A stretch of 64,000 nt of DNA from positions 31,122 to 95,121 of the forward strand of contig CBDHYJ010000054.1 of assembly GCA_965275905.1 (NCBI GenBank), in the 5' to 3' direction. Shown here one piece after another: positions 36,459-44,336 of this stretch. The notes under the pieces were generated by a model that was not told the DNA's origin, made no database searches, and worked only from the letters and a program-made list of their open reading frames with translations. The position numbers were made by a program, and so were the translations under genes. This DNA is from CBDAQD01 sp965275905 (GTDB taxonomy: Bacteria; Pseudomonadota; Alphaproteobacteria; Rhizobiales; JAJFHC01). Numbering within the stretch: the stretch's first letter is position 1; the number at the start of each line of letters is the position of its first letter.

Positions 36459-37223
36459 GTGGCGATGGCAAAGAAAGACCGGATTCGCGCCTTGCTGAAG
36501 AGCATTGAGACCGGTGATCCCGGACCGGTCGCCGTGGTCAATGAAGCGAAGTACATCCAGCACAATCCGCAGACGCACGAGGGCAGCGAGGGCCTGGCCG
36601 CCCTCTTCGAGCGGCTGTCGAAGACCGGACCCCGCGTCAACATGGTCCGGGCCTTCGAGGATGGCGACTTCGTGTTCGCCCATATGGAATACGACTTCGC
36701 GAGCCGTAAGATCGCCTTCGAGGTCTTCCGGTTCGAGGACGGCCGTGCGGTCGAGCACTGGGACAACATTCAGGAACGTCTCGGCCCCAACCGGTCGGGG
36801 CACAGCATGGTGGACGGACCGGCCGAGGCCACCGATCCCGAATTGACGGAAAGCAACCGCGCCTGTGTCCGGTCCTTCATTGAAACGGTACTCATCGATG
36901 GCCGGACCGACCGCCTCGAGGAGTTCGTCAACGGGGAGACCTATATCGAGCACAACCCGCATCTGGCGGACGGCGTGTCCACGCTCAGGTCCGCCCTTGA
37001 AGCCGAGGCCGACGGCCGCAGGCGGATCGACTATCAGCGCGTCCATCGTGTCCTGGCCGACGGCAGCTTTGTCCTCTCCGTCAGCGAGGGCCGCAATGAC
37101 GGCGTTCACTCCGCCTTCTACGATCTTTTCCGGCTGGCGGACGGCAGGATTGCAGAGCATTGGGACACGACCGAAAAGGTGGCGCCCCGCAGCGAGTGGA
37201 AGAACGACAACGGCAAGTTCTGA
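36459..37223 (+). CDS. Tandem SnoaL/NTF2-like domain protein
   Basis: The 254-residue protein is an internal duplication of one SnoaL-like alpha/beta cone domain. The first copy shows YIQHNPQTHEGSEGLAALF and FRFEDGRAVEHWDNIQE; the second shows YIEHNPHLADGVSTLRSAL and FRLADGRIAEHWDTTEK. Each has the IxHNP His often near the active site. GTG 36459 is supported by GAGGGG 8 bases upstream; ATG 36465 is possible. The function may be as an isomerase, hydrolase or binding protein. It converges on the permease gene. Confidence 0.85.
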   Translation: MAMAKKDRIRALLKSIETGDPGPVAVVNEAKYIQHNPQTHEGSEGLAALFERLSKTGPRVNMVRAFEDGDFVFAHMEYDFASRKIAFEVFRFEDGRAVEHWDNIQERLGPNRSGHSMVDGPAEATDPELTESNRACVRSFIETVLIDGRTDRLEEFVNGETYIEHNPHLADGVSTLRSALEAEADGRRRIDYQRVHRVLADGSFVLSVSEGRNDGVHSAFYDLFRLADGRIAEHWDTTEKVAPRSEWKNDNGKF

Positions 37224-37240
37224 GATGTGGAAGGCGGGGC

Positions 37241-38263
37241 CTAGACGGCCCACTCGAACACGTAGCCGGAGATGAGCGAGCCGGTGAGGGCGAGCACGAG
37301 GTAGAGCAGAAAGGGCTTGGCCTTGAGCACGGGCACGACGGCGAGCGCGCCCCAGATGCTGACCACCGCGCCGGAAACGAGAAACGCCATGGCGGCACCC
37401 TGCGACATGCCGTTGTCGATCAGGCCGCGCGTCAGCGGCAGCGCCGCGTAGCCGTCGATATAGGCGGGCGCGCCCACGAAGACGGCAGCCGGGATGGCCC
37501 ACCACGTCTCCTCGCCAACGTAAGCCGCCAGCGACCCGGGCGTCAGCGCTGCGTTGAGCGCGTACTCCGCCATGAAGGCCGGGATCAGGCAGACCAGGAT
37601 CAGCCGGGTCGTGGCCCAAGCCTGGCGCGCGAAGGACCGGCGGCGTTCTTTCGTCTTCCAGACGCGGGCGTCGAATGTCGCCGGCCCGCAGCACCGCGCC
37701 GTGCTGAGCTGCCGGGCGAGGCGGTTGTCCCGCAACGCGTCCCTGGCCCAGTCCCGGCGCGCGAACAGCGCGGTCACGGCGCCGCCGAACAGACCCAGGC
37801 CGAGGGCCGCAACCGTCTTGCCGAAAGCGAAGGCAAACCCCAGCGTTGCCGCCGTGGTTGCCAGCATGGCCGGGTCGGTGACGGGCGACGACAGCCAGAA
37901 CGCCATGATCGGAGCGAGCGGCACGCCCGCCACCAGAAGTCCCGCCATCAGCGGCAGCACCGCGACACCGCAGACCGGCGTGATGGCGCCGATCGCCGAT
38001 GCCGCCACGATCGTGTGCAGCATGCGCCCTTCGAAGGCGCGCGCGATATGTGCGTCCGCGCCGCTGGCGATGATCCAGGCCGCGAGCAGGATGCCGGGCA
38101 CCACGACGGGCGCCACCTTCACGAGCCCTATGAGCGAGAAGCTGATCGCCGCCAGAAGGTGCCCCGGCCAGAGGCTGCCGGCGACAGCGAGGATGACGGC
38201 GCCCACGAGCAGCCACGGGACTTTCGTCCTGGGAGCGTCTGTCTGTGTCGTCTGGTCTGTCAT
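37241..38263 (-). CDS. UPF0718/ArsP-like permease
   Basis: The 340-residue membrane protein has eight or more helices and the UPF0718 pattern GAITPVCGVAVLPLMAGLLVAGVPLA with SPVTDPAML, and its second copy as GAPAYIDGYAALPLTRGLIDNGMSQGAAMAFLVSGA. Related proteins (ArsP, SO_0444-type) export organoarsenicals or metals. The usual Cys pair in the first motif is reduced to one Cys. It diverges from a LysR regulator starting 90 bases away, the likely controller. Confidence 0.85.
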   Translation of the reverse strand: MTDQTTQTDAPRTKVPWLLVGAVILAVAGSLWPGHLLAAISFSLIGLVKVAPVVVPGILLAAWIIASGADAHIARAFEGRMLHTIVAASAIGAITPVCGVAVLPLMAGLLVAGVPLAPIMAFWLSSPVTDPAMLATTAATLGFAFAFGKTVAALGLGLFGGAVTALFARRDWARDALRDNRLARQLSTARCCGPATFDARVWKTKERRRSFARQAWATTRLILVCLIPAFMAEYALNAALTPGSLAAYVGEETWWAIPAAVFVGAPAYIDGYAALPLTRGLIDNGMSQGAAMAFLVSGAVVSIWGALAVVPVLKAKPFLLYLVLALTGSLISGYVFEWAV

Positions 38264-38353
38264 GGGCGCCAAATCCTCCGGCCGCTTGCAAAATAGCGGC
38301 GCTTTTTTCATAAATGAAACGAATAGATTGGGAATCAACTATTGGAGAATCGA

Positions 38354-39205
38354 ATGCCACAGCTTGACAGTGATCTCCTGCGCACATTCGTGGCCGTCGC
38401 CGAAGCGGGCAGCGTGACCGACGGCGCCACCGGGATAGGCCGGTCGCAATCGGCCGCCAGCCTTCAGATCAAGCGCCTTGAAGGCGTGCTCGGGCGTGAC
38501 GTGTTCGAGCGCCACGGGCGGGGCGTCGTCCTGACGGATGCCGGCCGGCATCTGATGCCGGTCGCGCGGGATGTCGTCGCGCGCCTCGACGGAGCGCTGC
38601 GCGAGATCGCGTCCGATGGCCTTGAGGGCAGATTGAGGCTCGGCATCCCCGACGACCACGGCCAGGCGAAGTTGTCGGAGATCGTCGGCGCCTTCGCACA
38701 GGCGCATCCCTTGGTCGAACTCGAGGTGACCTGCGCGCTCAGTGCCGAGTTCCCGCAAAGCCTGTCGAAGGGCCGGCTCGACCTTGCGGTCTACGAGGTC
38801 GAGGCCCCGGACGCCGGCGAGGAGATCCTGTTCGAGGATCCGACCTGCTGGGTCGCGTCTCCCTATCGGGATTTCTTCGGCTCCGATCCGCTGCCGGTGG
38901 CGCTGTTCGACCGCACCTGCTGGTGGCGCGACGTGGCGCTGGCTTCGCTCCAGGCGCGCAACAGGCCTTATCGCGTGGTCTATTCCAGCCAGAGCGTGGG
39001 CGGCGTCATGGCCGCCGTCGAGGGCGGCATCGGTGTCGGCCTGCTGGGCCGGTCCTCGGTCGGGGAGGGGCTGAAGGTTCTGGGGCAGGATGAGGGTTTC
39101 GGCCCGACGCCCGTGTCCAAGCTCGTCGTGCGCGCCCGCGACGGGGCGGACACCGAGCTGGTCCACGCCATGAAAGCCGCGATCCGGTCAGCGTTCCTGC
39201 GCTGA
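38354..39205 (+). CDS. LysR-family transcriptional regulator
   Basis: The 283-residue protein has an N-terminal winged HTH (LLRTFVAVAEAGSVTDGATG, then SQSAASLQIKRLEGVLG) and a periplasmic-binding-like effector domain. ATG 38354 follows GGAGAATCG. It diverges from the UPF0718 permease gene, the classical arrangement in which a LysR protein controls its neighbour in response to the exported or imported compound. Confidence 0.92.
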   Translation: MPQLDSDLLRTFVAVAEAGSVTDGATGIGRSQSAASLQIKRLEGVLGRDVFERHGRGVVLTDAGRHLMPVARDVVARLDGALREIASDGLEGRLRLGIPDDHGQAKLSEIVGAFAQAHPLVELEVTCALSAEFPQSLSKGRLDLAVYEVEAPDAGEEILFEDPTCWVASPYRDFFGSDPLPVALFDRTCWWRDVALASLQARNRPYRVVYSSQSVGGVMAAVEGGIGVGLLGRSSVGEGLKVLGQDEGFGPTPVSKLVVRARDGADTELVHAMKAAIRSAFLR

Positions 39206-39319
39206 AGGCGGAAGCGGATGCAGGCGATCTCCGGGCCCCACATATGACCGGTGCGCGGACAAAATTAGCATTCGATCCATGGTAGTCAGGCACGGCGTCA
39301 CCACCATCCATCCAATCGC

Positions 39320-39790
39320 TTAATTTAGATCGTTAACCAACATCATCCAAACAAGATAAATTGCAAATGCTAGCCAAATGACAACGAAGATAGCGAGTAT
39401 TGCAACCGGCCCGGTAAGCGCCGTTCCGGGCTTTATTTTAATTTCAGCTGCCGGAAAAAGCTGAGGAAACCCATGTTCCGTTGATAAATCTGCATCTACT
39501 TCGCGGGTCCGATTTGCCCAATATTTCTGCCACGACCTAAGTCGAGAAACCGTCTTGAGGCTAAGCAGGGAGAGAGTAAACCCAACAACAGAAATGATCA
39601 GCATTCCCCAAACGGCATTGGGGAACTCGTTAAATGTCCTCCAGGATAAGCCAAAGGCCGCAAGAAGCGCTAGCTGGACAGCCGACAGATAATTGAACCT
39701 GGCCCAAAGTGCATCATTCTCTTGGCTCATTCGAACGATCAACATTTTTAGCACTTCAAGTTTTCGGTCTGCGTCTTCTCGATATTGCAT
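39320..39790 (-). CDS. Small membrane protein of unknown family, AT-rich gene
   Basis: The 156-residue product has a soluble charged start (QYREDADRKLEVLKMLIV), two hydrophobic segments (residues about 37-50 and 61-79), a basic loop and a C-terminal helix (VAILAIFVVIWLAFAIYLVW). The gene is clearly AT-richer than all neighbours, with many codons ending in A or T, as is the DNA on both sides, pointing to acquisition from another source. A loose resemblance to RipA-type octameric membrane proteins is not enough to name it. Confidence 0.65.
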   Translation of the reverse strand: MQYREDADRKLEVLKMLIVRMSQENDALWARFNYLSAVQLALLAAFGLSWRTFNEFPNAVWGMLIISVVGFTLSLLSLKTVSRLRSWQKYWANRTREVDADLSTEHGFPQLFPAAEIKIKPGTALTGPVAILAIFVVIWLAFAIYLVWMMLVNDLN

Positions 39791-39940
39791 TAGGGTCGCT
39801 TCTTTCGAGGCCCAACTTGTAATTTATTGCGTCAATTTTGCAGAAATGAACGTAGGAGGCAAAATCTCTGCGCCAGAATTTTCTGACCAACAGACTTAGT
39901 CGCAATAGGAATTAACGCATGGCAATGTTCGCCATGGGCA

Positions 39941-40012
39941 CAAAGCGGCCGTAGCCGCCGTCGCGCCGGATCGGCACAGTCGCTGCACTTATGCGACGGT
40001 GCCGGCAACGGA
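39941..40012. repeat. 72-bp dispersed intergenic repeat, copy A
   Basis: Aligns without gaps to 49819-49890 with 59 of 72 identical bases, starting CAAAGCGG and containing the shared core CGGATCGGCACAG and TGCGACGGTG. It lies just after the stop of the CoA-binding gene. No frame or family is recognisable; probably a decayed member of a dispersed intergenic family. Confidence 0.7.
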
Positions 40013-40020
40013 ACGGATCG

Positions 40021-40485
40021 TCAGATTGCCAGGTCGAGCCGCGGTTTCCAGAACGGGCGGAACAGCTCGATCTTGGGGCAGCGGTTCATCACCACCTTCA
40101 GCCCCGCATTCTCGGCCAGCTCAGCCGCGCGGTCATCGTAGACGCCGATCTGACCCCAGAGAACCTTGGCGCCGATCGCGATGGCCTGTTCGGCGATGCC
40201 ATAGAATTCTTCCCTGGGCCGGAACACCTCGACCATGTCGACCGGGCGATCGATCTCTTCCAGGGAATGATAGACCCGGATGCCGCGGATTTCGGTCAGC
40301 CGCGGGTTCGGGTTGACCGGCAGGATCTCGTACCCCGTTTCATGCAGCACCCGGAGCACGCCGTAGCTGAACTTGGTCTTGTCGTTGCTGGCGCCGACCA
40401 TGGCGATGGTCTTCACCGAACGGAGTATGTCTGCCAGGTATTCCGGCGTGTAATCGTAAAGGCGGTCAATATCGGCTTCGGGCAT
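40021..40485 (-). CDS. CoA-binding domain protein (YccU-like)
   Basis: The 154-residue protein is a single Rossmann CoA-binding domain. It has VKTIAMVGASNDKTKFSYGV near the N-terminus, YEILPVNPNPRLTEIRGIRVYHSLEEI, and the C-terminal GLKVVMNRCPKIE. These proteins are related to the N-terminal part of succinyl-CoA synthetase alpha and have no agreed function. The gene is third in a unit with the ferredoxin and methanethiol oxidase genes: the ferredoxin stop is directly before its start. Confidence 0.9.
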   Translation of the reverse strand: MPEADIDRLYDYTPEYLADILRSVKTIAMVGASNDKTKFSYGVLRVLHETGYEILPVNPNPRLTEIRGIRVYHSLEEIDRPVDMVEVFRPREEFYGIAEQAIAIGAKVLWGQIGVYDDRAAELAENAGLKVVMNRCPKIELFRPFWKPRLDLAI

Positions 40486-40854
40486 CTATGCTTCCTTCGG
40501 CGTGGCAATGTCCGCTTTGAGCTCGTGCGGCTCGAGCGGATCGAGAAACGGGTTGCGATAGAGCTTGTCGTGACTTTCGACGCCGATCTCCAGCGTGCAG
40601 TCGGAGACCGGCCGCGCGATGCAAAGCAGCACGTATCCGTCGTTGATCTGGCGATTGTTCAGCGCCACCTGCCGGCGCTGGTCGACGTCGCCTGAAGTCA
40701 GTTTGGCTGCGCAGGTGATGCAGCCGCCATACTTGCACCCGTAGGGCAGATCGACGCCCTGTTCGCGCAACGTGTCGAGCAGCGGGCGGCGGGCATCGAC
40801 CGCGTAGGTCTCTCCGCCGCGGTTGGCGATCGTTATGGTCCGGGTGTCCGTCAC
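40486..40854 (-). CDS. 2Fe-2S ferredoxin, plant type
   Basis: The 122-residue protein starts at GTG 40854, overlapping the methanethiol oxidase stop as GTGA; the longer frame upstream runs inside that gene. The cluster ligands follow CX4CX2C with a fourth Cys about 30 residues later: YGCKYGGCITC and YVLLCIARP. LLDTLREQGVDLPYGC is the usual lead-in. It would carry electrons for, or from, a neighbouring redox enzyme. Close coupling to the oxidase suggests a role in C1-sulfur oxidation, not shown elsewhere to my knowledge. Confidence 0.92.
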   Translation of the reverse strand: MTDTRTITIANRGGETYAVDARRPLLDTLREQGVDLPYGCKYGGCITCAAKLTSGDVDQRRQVALNNRQINDGYVLLCIARPVSDCTLEIGVESHDKLYRNPFLDPLEPHELKADIATPKEA

Positions 40855-42218
40855 AGCCAGATATCGCTCGTGCAGTCGCCGCCGGGATAGCGGGTTTCGT
40901 GGCAGCGGCTCGGCCCGTTCGGTTCCTGGCCGAAATCCACCATGAAGTCTTCGTTGATCTTCATGCCGCCGTTTTCGACATCGCAATCGATCATCACCAT
41001 CACGCCGCCCTGGGTGCGGATGTCGGGATAGAACTGGTTGTCCCAGGTCGAAAACAGCGAGGTCGTGACATAAAGCCGTCTGCCGTCGAGGGAGAGCTGG
41101 AACATCTGCGGGCCGCCGGCCACCCTGACGCCGTTGACCTCGGGCGCCTTGCCCAGGAGCCCTCCCATCCAGACCTGGCCGGTGAGCTTGGGATTGTGCG
41201 GGTCGGTGATGTCATACTGGCGCATGTCGCCATGCAGCCAGTTGTTGAGATAGAGGTACCGGTCGTCCATCGACACCAGAATTGCCGACATGACGCCGGG
41301 AATCGGTATCGGCCATTCGGGGTGCGGCTCGTTTTCCACGTCGATGATCTTTTCCCACTCCCATGTTCCGGCTTCGGACTTCCAGAAATGGATCACATTG
41401 GCGCTGAGCGCCGCGCCGCAGAAGCCGTGGCTGCTGTCCGGGTCGTGGTGGAACTTGACCTCAAGCGGGATCAGCCCGTCCTCGCCAAGATACTTGGTCT
41501 CGACGGGAACGCGCTTTTCGAAGTCCCAGAAGTGCAGGCGGCGGCCGTATTTGAGGTGGCCCACCTCTTCCAGGTCGAAGCCCGGCATGAAGGTGTTCGG
41601 GGCCGCCCATTCGGAACTCACCATCACGTTGTGGCGCGGCTGATACCAGAAATCATAGCCGAACGGGATGTCGCCCATCGAGGTCTCCCAGCGGCCCACG
41701 ATCTCAAAGTCCTTGTTGAGATGCAGGTAGCCGCCTGGCGCTTCGCCCATGGCGTCGCCGAGGAACGAGATGATGATCTCGGACCCGAGGCAGTGGACGG
41801 TGTGCGGTCCGGAGAGGTTGGTTTTCGCCTTGATCTCGGCGCCGTCGATCACCTTGTGCAGGCGCGGCGCACGAGGGTCGGTGGCCGTGTCGACGACATG
41901 GATGTTGTTCGAGCGGACACCCGGCACGAGCAGGTACTTGCGCGACATGGAGGCGTCGTCATGACATGACGAACAGGCATTCCAGCCCATGTGGTGCAAC
42001 TCGTCCCCGATCCCCGGCATCTCCAGCCGGTGAATCACCTGTGAATAGGTCGGACTGTCCGGATCCGCGTCGATCGTCGCCAGATAGTCGGGCTTCTGGA
42101 TGCCCGTGCCGGTGTAAATCGCGATGGAATAGAGGAGTTTTTCGCGTGGCGCCTTGATCGCCTCCGCCGGGCTTGCATATCCCGGGCCGCAGCACGGCGT
42201 CTCACCATTACCACTCAT
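40851..42218 (-). CDS. mtoX: Selenium-binding protein 56 family / methanethiol oxidase
   Basis: The 455-residue beta-propeller protein belongs to the SBP56/methanethiol oxidase family, which uses copper to turn methanethiol into formaldehyde, sulfide and hydrogen peroxide. Conserved features are PCCGPGYASP at the start, DELHHMGWNACSSCHDD (metal His pair and selenium-binding Cys), GPHTVHCLGS and the C-terminal SRCHETRYPGGDC. The four His positions match the proposed copper site. It has no signal peptide, unlike periplasmic bacterial MTO forms. It leads a unit with ferredoxin and CoA-binding genes, divergent from IclR and the DmdA-like gene. Confidence 0.92.
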   Translation of the reverse strand: MSGNGETPCCGPGYASPAEAIKAPREKLLYSIAIYTGTGIQKPDYLATIDADPDSPTYSQVIHRLEMPGIGDELHHMGWNACSSCHDDASMSRKYLLVPGVRSNNIHVVDTATDPRAPRLHKVIDGAEIKAKTNLSGPHTVHCLGSEIIISFLGDAMGEAPGGYLHLNKDFEIVGRWETSMGDIPFGYDFWYQPRHNVMVSSEWAAPNTFMPGFDLEEVGHLKYGRRLHFWDFEKRVPVETKYLGEDGLIPLEVKFHHDPDSSHGFCGAALSANVIHFWKSEAGTWEWEKIIDVENEPHPEWPIPIPGVMSAILVSMDDRYLYLNNWLHGDMRQYDITDPHNPKLTGQVWMGGLLGKAPEVNGVRVAGGPQMFQLSLDGRRLYVTTSLFSTWDNQFYPDIRTQGGVMVMIDCDVENGGMKINEDFMVDFGQEPNGPSRCHETRYPGGDCTSDIWL

Positions 42219-42266
42219 GTCGTTTTTCTCCGGCCAGCGTGATTTTCGACTTGGCTTCCAATATAG

Positions 42267-42289
42267 TTTGTCCTATTCCATGAGACAAA
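42267..42289. promoter_or_regulatory. Candidate IclR operator palindrome
   Basis: TTTGTC (42267-42272) and GACAAA (42284-42289) are exact complements around 11 bases, with further AT/AT symmetry inside. It lies in the 90-base divergent gap, 48 bases from the mtoX start and 19 before the iclR-type start. IclR proteins bind palindromes of this size, so one site could control both directions. Confidence 0.5.
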
Positions 42290-42308
42290 CGTCTGTAAAG
42301 TGATAAAA

Positions 42309-43070
42309 ATGCATCTCGATCGACTTATTGCTGTTTTGGAGACCGTGGCCATTGCCGGGCGGGCGGTGTCGCCAACGGATGTGCAGCGCGTCACCGGACT
42401 TCCGCGTCCGACATGTTACCGCCTGCTTCAGACCCTGGCCGAACATCGTCTGCTGGATGAGCCTGACGGGGCGTCGCGGTACCTCATTGGCGAGCGTCTG
42501 AAGCGGATTGCCATCCTGGGCCAGCCGGATGTGGATGTGTGCCTGGCTGCCGCGCCGATACTGAGGGAAACGGCCATTGAATTCGGCGAAGCCGTCTTTC
42601 TCTCCAGGTTCCGGGACAGAGAAGTCGAGATCACCCACGTGGAAACGCCCATTGACGCCGCGCGGTCCTTCATTCACCCCGGCCTCGGCAACCGGCCCAT
42701 GCACGCCTGCTCATGCTCAAAGGCGATAGCCGCCTTCGCCGACGAGGCGTTTCAGAGTGAAATCCTCGCAAGCCCTTTGCGCGCCTACACGGACCAGACC
42801 AAGACCCTGCCGGGCGAGGTTGAGCGGGAGTTTGCCGACATACGCCAACGTGGCTATGCGGAGTGCGTCGAAGAAATCGAAGTGGGCGTCTCAAGCGTCG
42901 CCGCGCCCATCCGCATAGGAAACCTCGGGGTTCCGTTCAGCGTCGGCGCGACCGGTCCCATCCGTCGCTTTACAAGCCGCCATCGGGAAAAGATCGGTAT
43001 GGGTCTGATCGAGGTCGCCGGCCGGATCGCTGCGAACCTGCAGCTGGCCCGCGCGGGCACCTCGATCTGA
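42309..43070 (+). CDS. IclR-family transcriptional regulator
   Basis: The 253-residue protein has an IclR winged HTH (MHLDRLIAVLETVAIAGR, then LPRPTCYRLLQTLAEHRLL) and the IclR effector domain (RPMHACSCSKAIAAF; RGYAECVEEIEVGVSSVAAPI). ATG 42309 fits the domain start; GTG 42300 is in frame and neither has a clear ribosome site. It is 38 bases before the DmdA-like gene and divergent from mtoX, so it probably coordinates both arms. Confidence 0.92.
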   Translation: MHLDRLIAVLETVAIAGRAVSPTDVQRVTGLPRPTCYRLLQTLAEHRLLDEPDGASRYLIGERLKRIAILGQPDVDVCLAAAPILRETAIEFGEAVFLSRFRDREVEITHVETPIDAARSFIHPGLGNRPMHACSCSKAIAAFADEAFQSEILASPLRAYTDQTKTLPGEVEREFADIRQRGYAECVEEIEVGVSSVAAPIRIGNLGVPFSVGATGPIRRFTSRHREKIGMGLIEVAGRIAANLQLARAGTSI

Positions 43071-43108
43071 CGGCGTACCGGGAAACAGTATTACAGGGGC
43101 CGTCAGGA

Positions 43109-44269
43109 ATGCACTCCGGCAGGGACAGCGCGTTCCGGAAGTTCAGCTTCGGAACGCAAGTGCGAAAATCTCCCTTCTCCGAAGCCGCGCTGCGCTGGGG
43201 GGCAAAGGGATTTTCGGTCTACAACCACATGTACATCCCCCGAGACTTCGGCGACCCTGTTCAGAATTTCTGGAACCTCGTGAACGAGGCCATTCTGTGT
43301 GACGTCGCGGTCGAGCGCCAGGTCGAGATCACGGGCCCGGAGGCCGCACGGTTCACGCAGTATCTCAGTTGCCGCGATCTTTCGAAGTGCCAGGTCGGTC
43401 AGTGCAAATACGTTCTGATCACCGACCAGGATGGCGGCATCATCAATGATCCCGTTCTGCTGAAACTCGCAGAGGATCACTTCTGGCTCTCGATTGCGGA
43501 CAGCGATGTGCTGTTGTGGGCGAAAGGAGTGGCCCTGAACGCCGGCATGGACGTTCGTATCGGTGAGCCGGATGTTTCGCCACTTCAACTTCAGGGTCCG
43601 AAATCGCGCGACATCCTGCGGGCGGCGTTTGGCGATGGCCCTGCGGAGCTGAAGTATTATCGCTTCACCGAATACGACTGGAATGGCGTGCCTCTGATCA
43701 TTTCGCGGACCGGTTGGTCGAGCGAGCTGGGATATGAGATTTTCTTGCGGGACGGGTCTGCCGGCGACCGTTTGTGGGAATACCTGATGGAGGTCGGGCG
43801 GCCGTTCGGCCTCTACCCCGGGCATACCTCAAGCATACGCCGCATCGAAGCGGCGATGCTGTCCTATCACGCGGATATGACCCTGAGGAACAATCCGTTC
43901 GAACTCGGGTTGGATCGTCTCGTCGATCTGGAGATGGAGGCCGATTTCGTCAGCAGGTCGGCCCTGACGCGCATCAGGGAAGAGGGGGTCACTCAGCTGC
44001 TCGTCGGCCTCGAGCTTGAGGGCCCTCCGCTCGCAGGTTCGAACGACGAGCATTGGCCCGTCACAATGGATGGTCAGGTTATCGGTCGGGTGACGTCCGC
44101 GATCCATTCGCCACGTCTGGAGAAAAACATCGCATTGGCGATGATGGTTCGCGAACACACAGCGATCGGTACTCGGGCGGTCGTCGATGCGTCAGGGCAA
44201 TCGCGAAACTGCGAAGTCGTCCCGAAGCCGTTCTACGATCCTGCGAAATCGATCGCTGCGCGAACCTGA
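43109..44269 (+). CDS. dmdA: GcvT-family aminomethyltransferase, DmdA-like DMSP demethylase
   Basis: The 386-residue protein is a tetrahydrofolate-dependent GcvT-fold methyltransferase. It is much closer to the DMSP demethylase DmdA than to glycine-cleavage T protein in my recollection of the sequences: RKSPFSEAALRWGAKGFSVY, VERQVEITGPEAARF, CRDLSKCQVGQC, GGIINDPVLLKL, WLSIADSDVLLWAKG, LQLQGPKS, SGWS-like RTGWSSELGYEIF and NPFELGLDRLV. DmdA moves a methyl from DMSP to THF, leaving methylmercaptopropionate. Related subfamilies with other substrates exist, so the substrate is inferred. AGGGG precedes ATG 43109. It follows an IclR gene and neighbours methanethiol oxidase; dmdBCD are not in the window. 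Confidence 0.72.
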   Translation: MHSGRDSAFRKFSFGTQVRKSPFSEAALRWGAKGFSVYNHMYIPRDFGDPVQNFWNLVNEAILCDVAVERQVEITGPEAARFTQYLSCRDLSKCQVGQCKYVLITDQDGGIINDPVLLKLAEDHFWLSIADSDVLLWAKGVALNAGMDVRIGEPDVSPLQLQGPKSRDILRAAFGDGPAELKYYRFTEYDWNGVPLIISRTGWSSELGYEIFLRDGSAGDRLWEYLMEVGRPFGLYPGHTSSIRRIEAAMLSYHADMTLRNNPFELGLDRLVDLEMEADFVSRSALTRIREEGVTQLLVGLELEGPPLAGSNDEHWPVTMDGQVIGRVTSAIHSPRLEKNIALAMMVREHTAIGTRAVVDASGQSRNCEVVPKPFYDPAKSIAART

Positions 44270-44336
44270 AAAGCATCCTGCAGAGGTGTTCGCAAAGCGT
44301 TGCCTCATTTTCGGGGCGGGCCTGCAAGAGTCAGCC

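Noticed and set aside
43109..44269. Ordinary glycine cleavage T protein
   Set aside because: No gcvH or gcvP is adjacent and the conserved blocks match DmdA-type sequences better than GcvT; a substrate other than DMSP is still possible.
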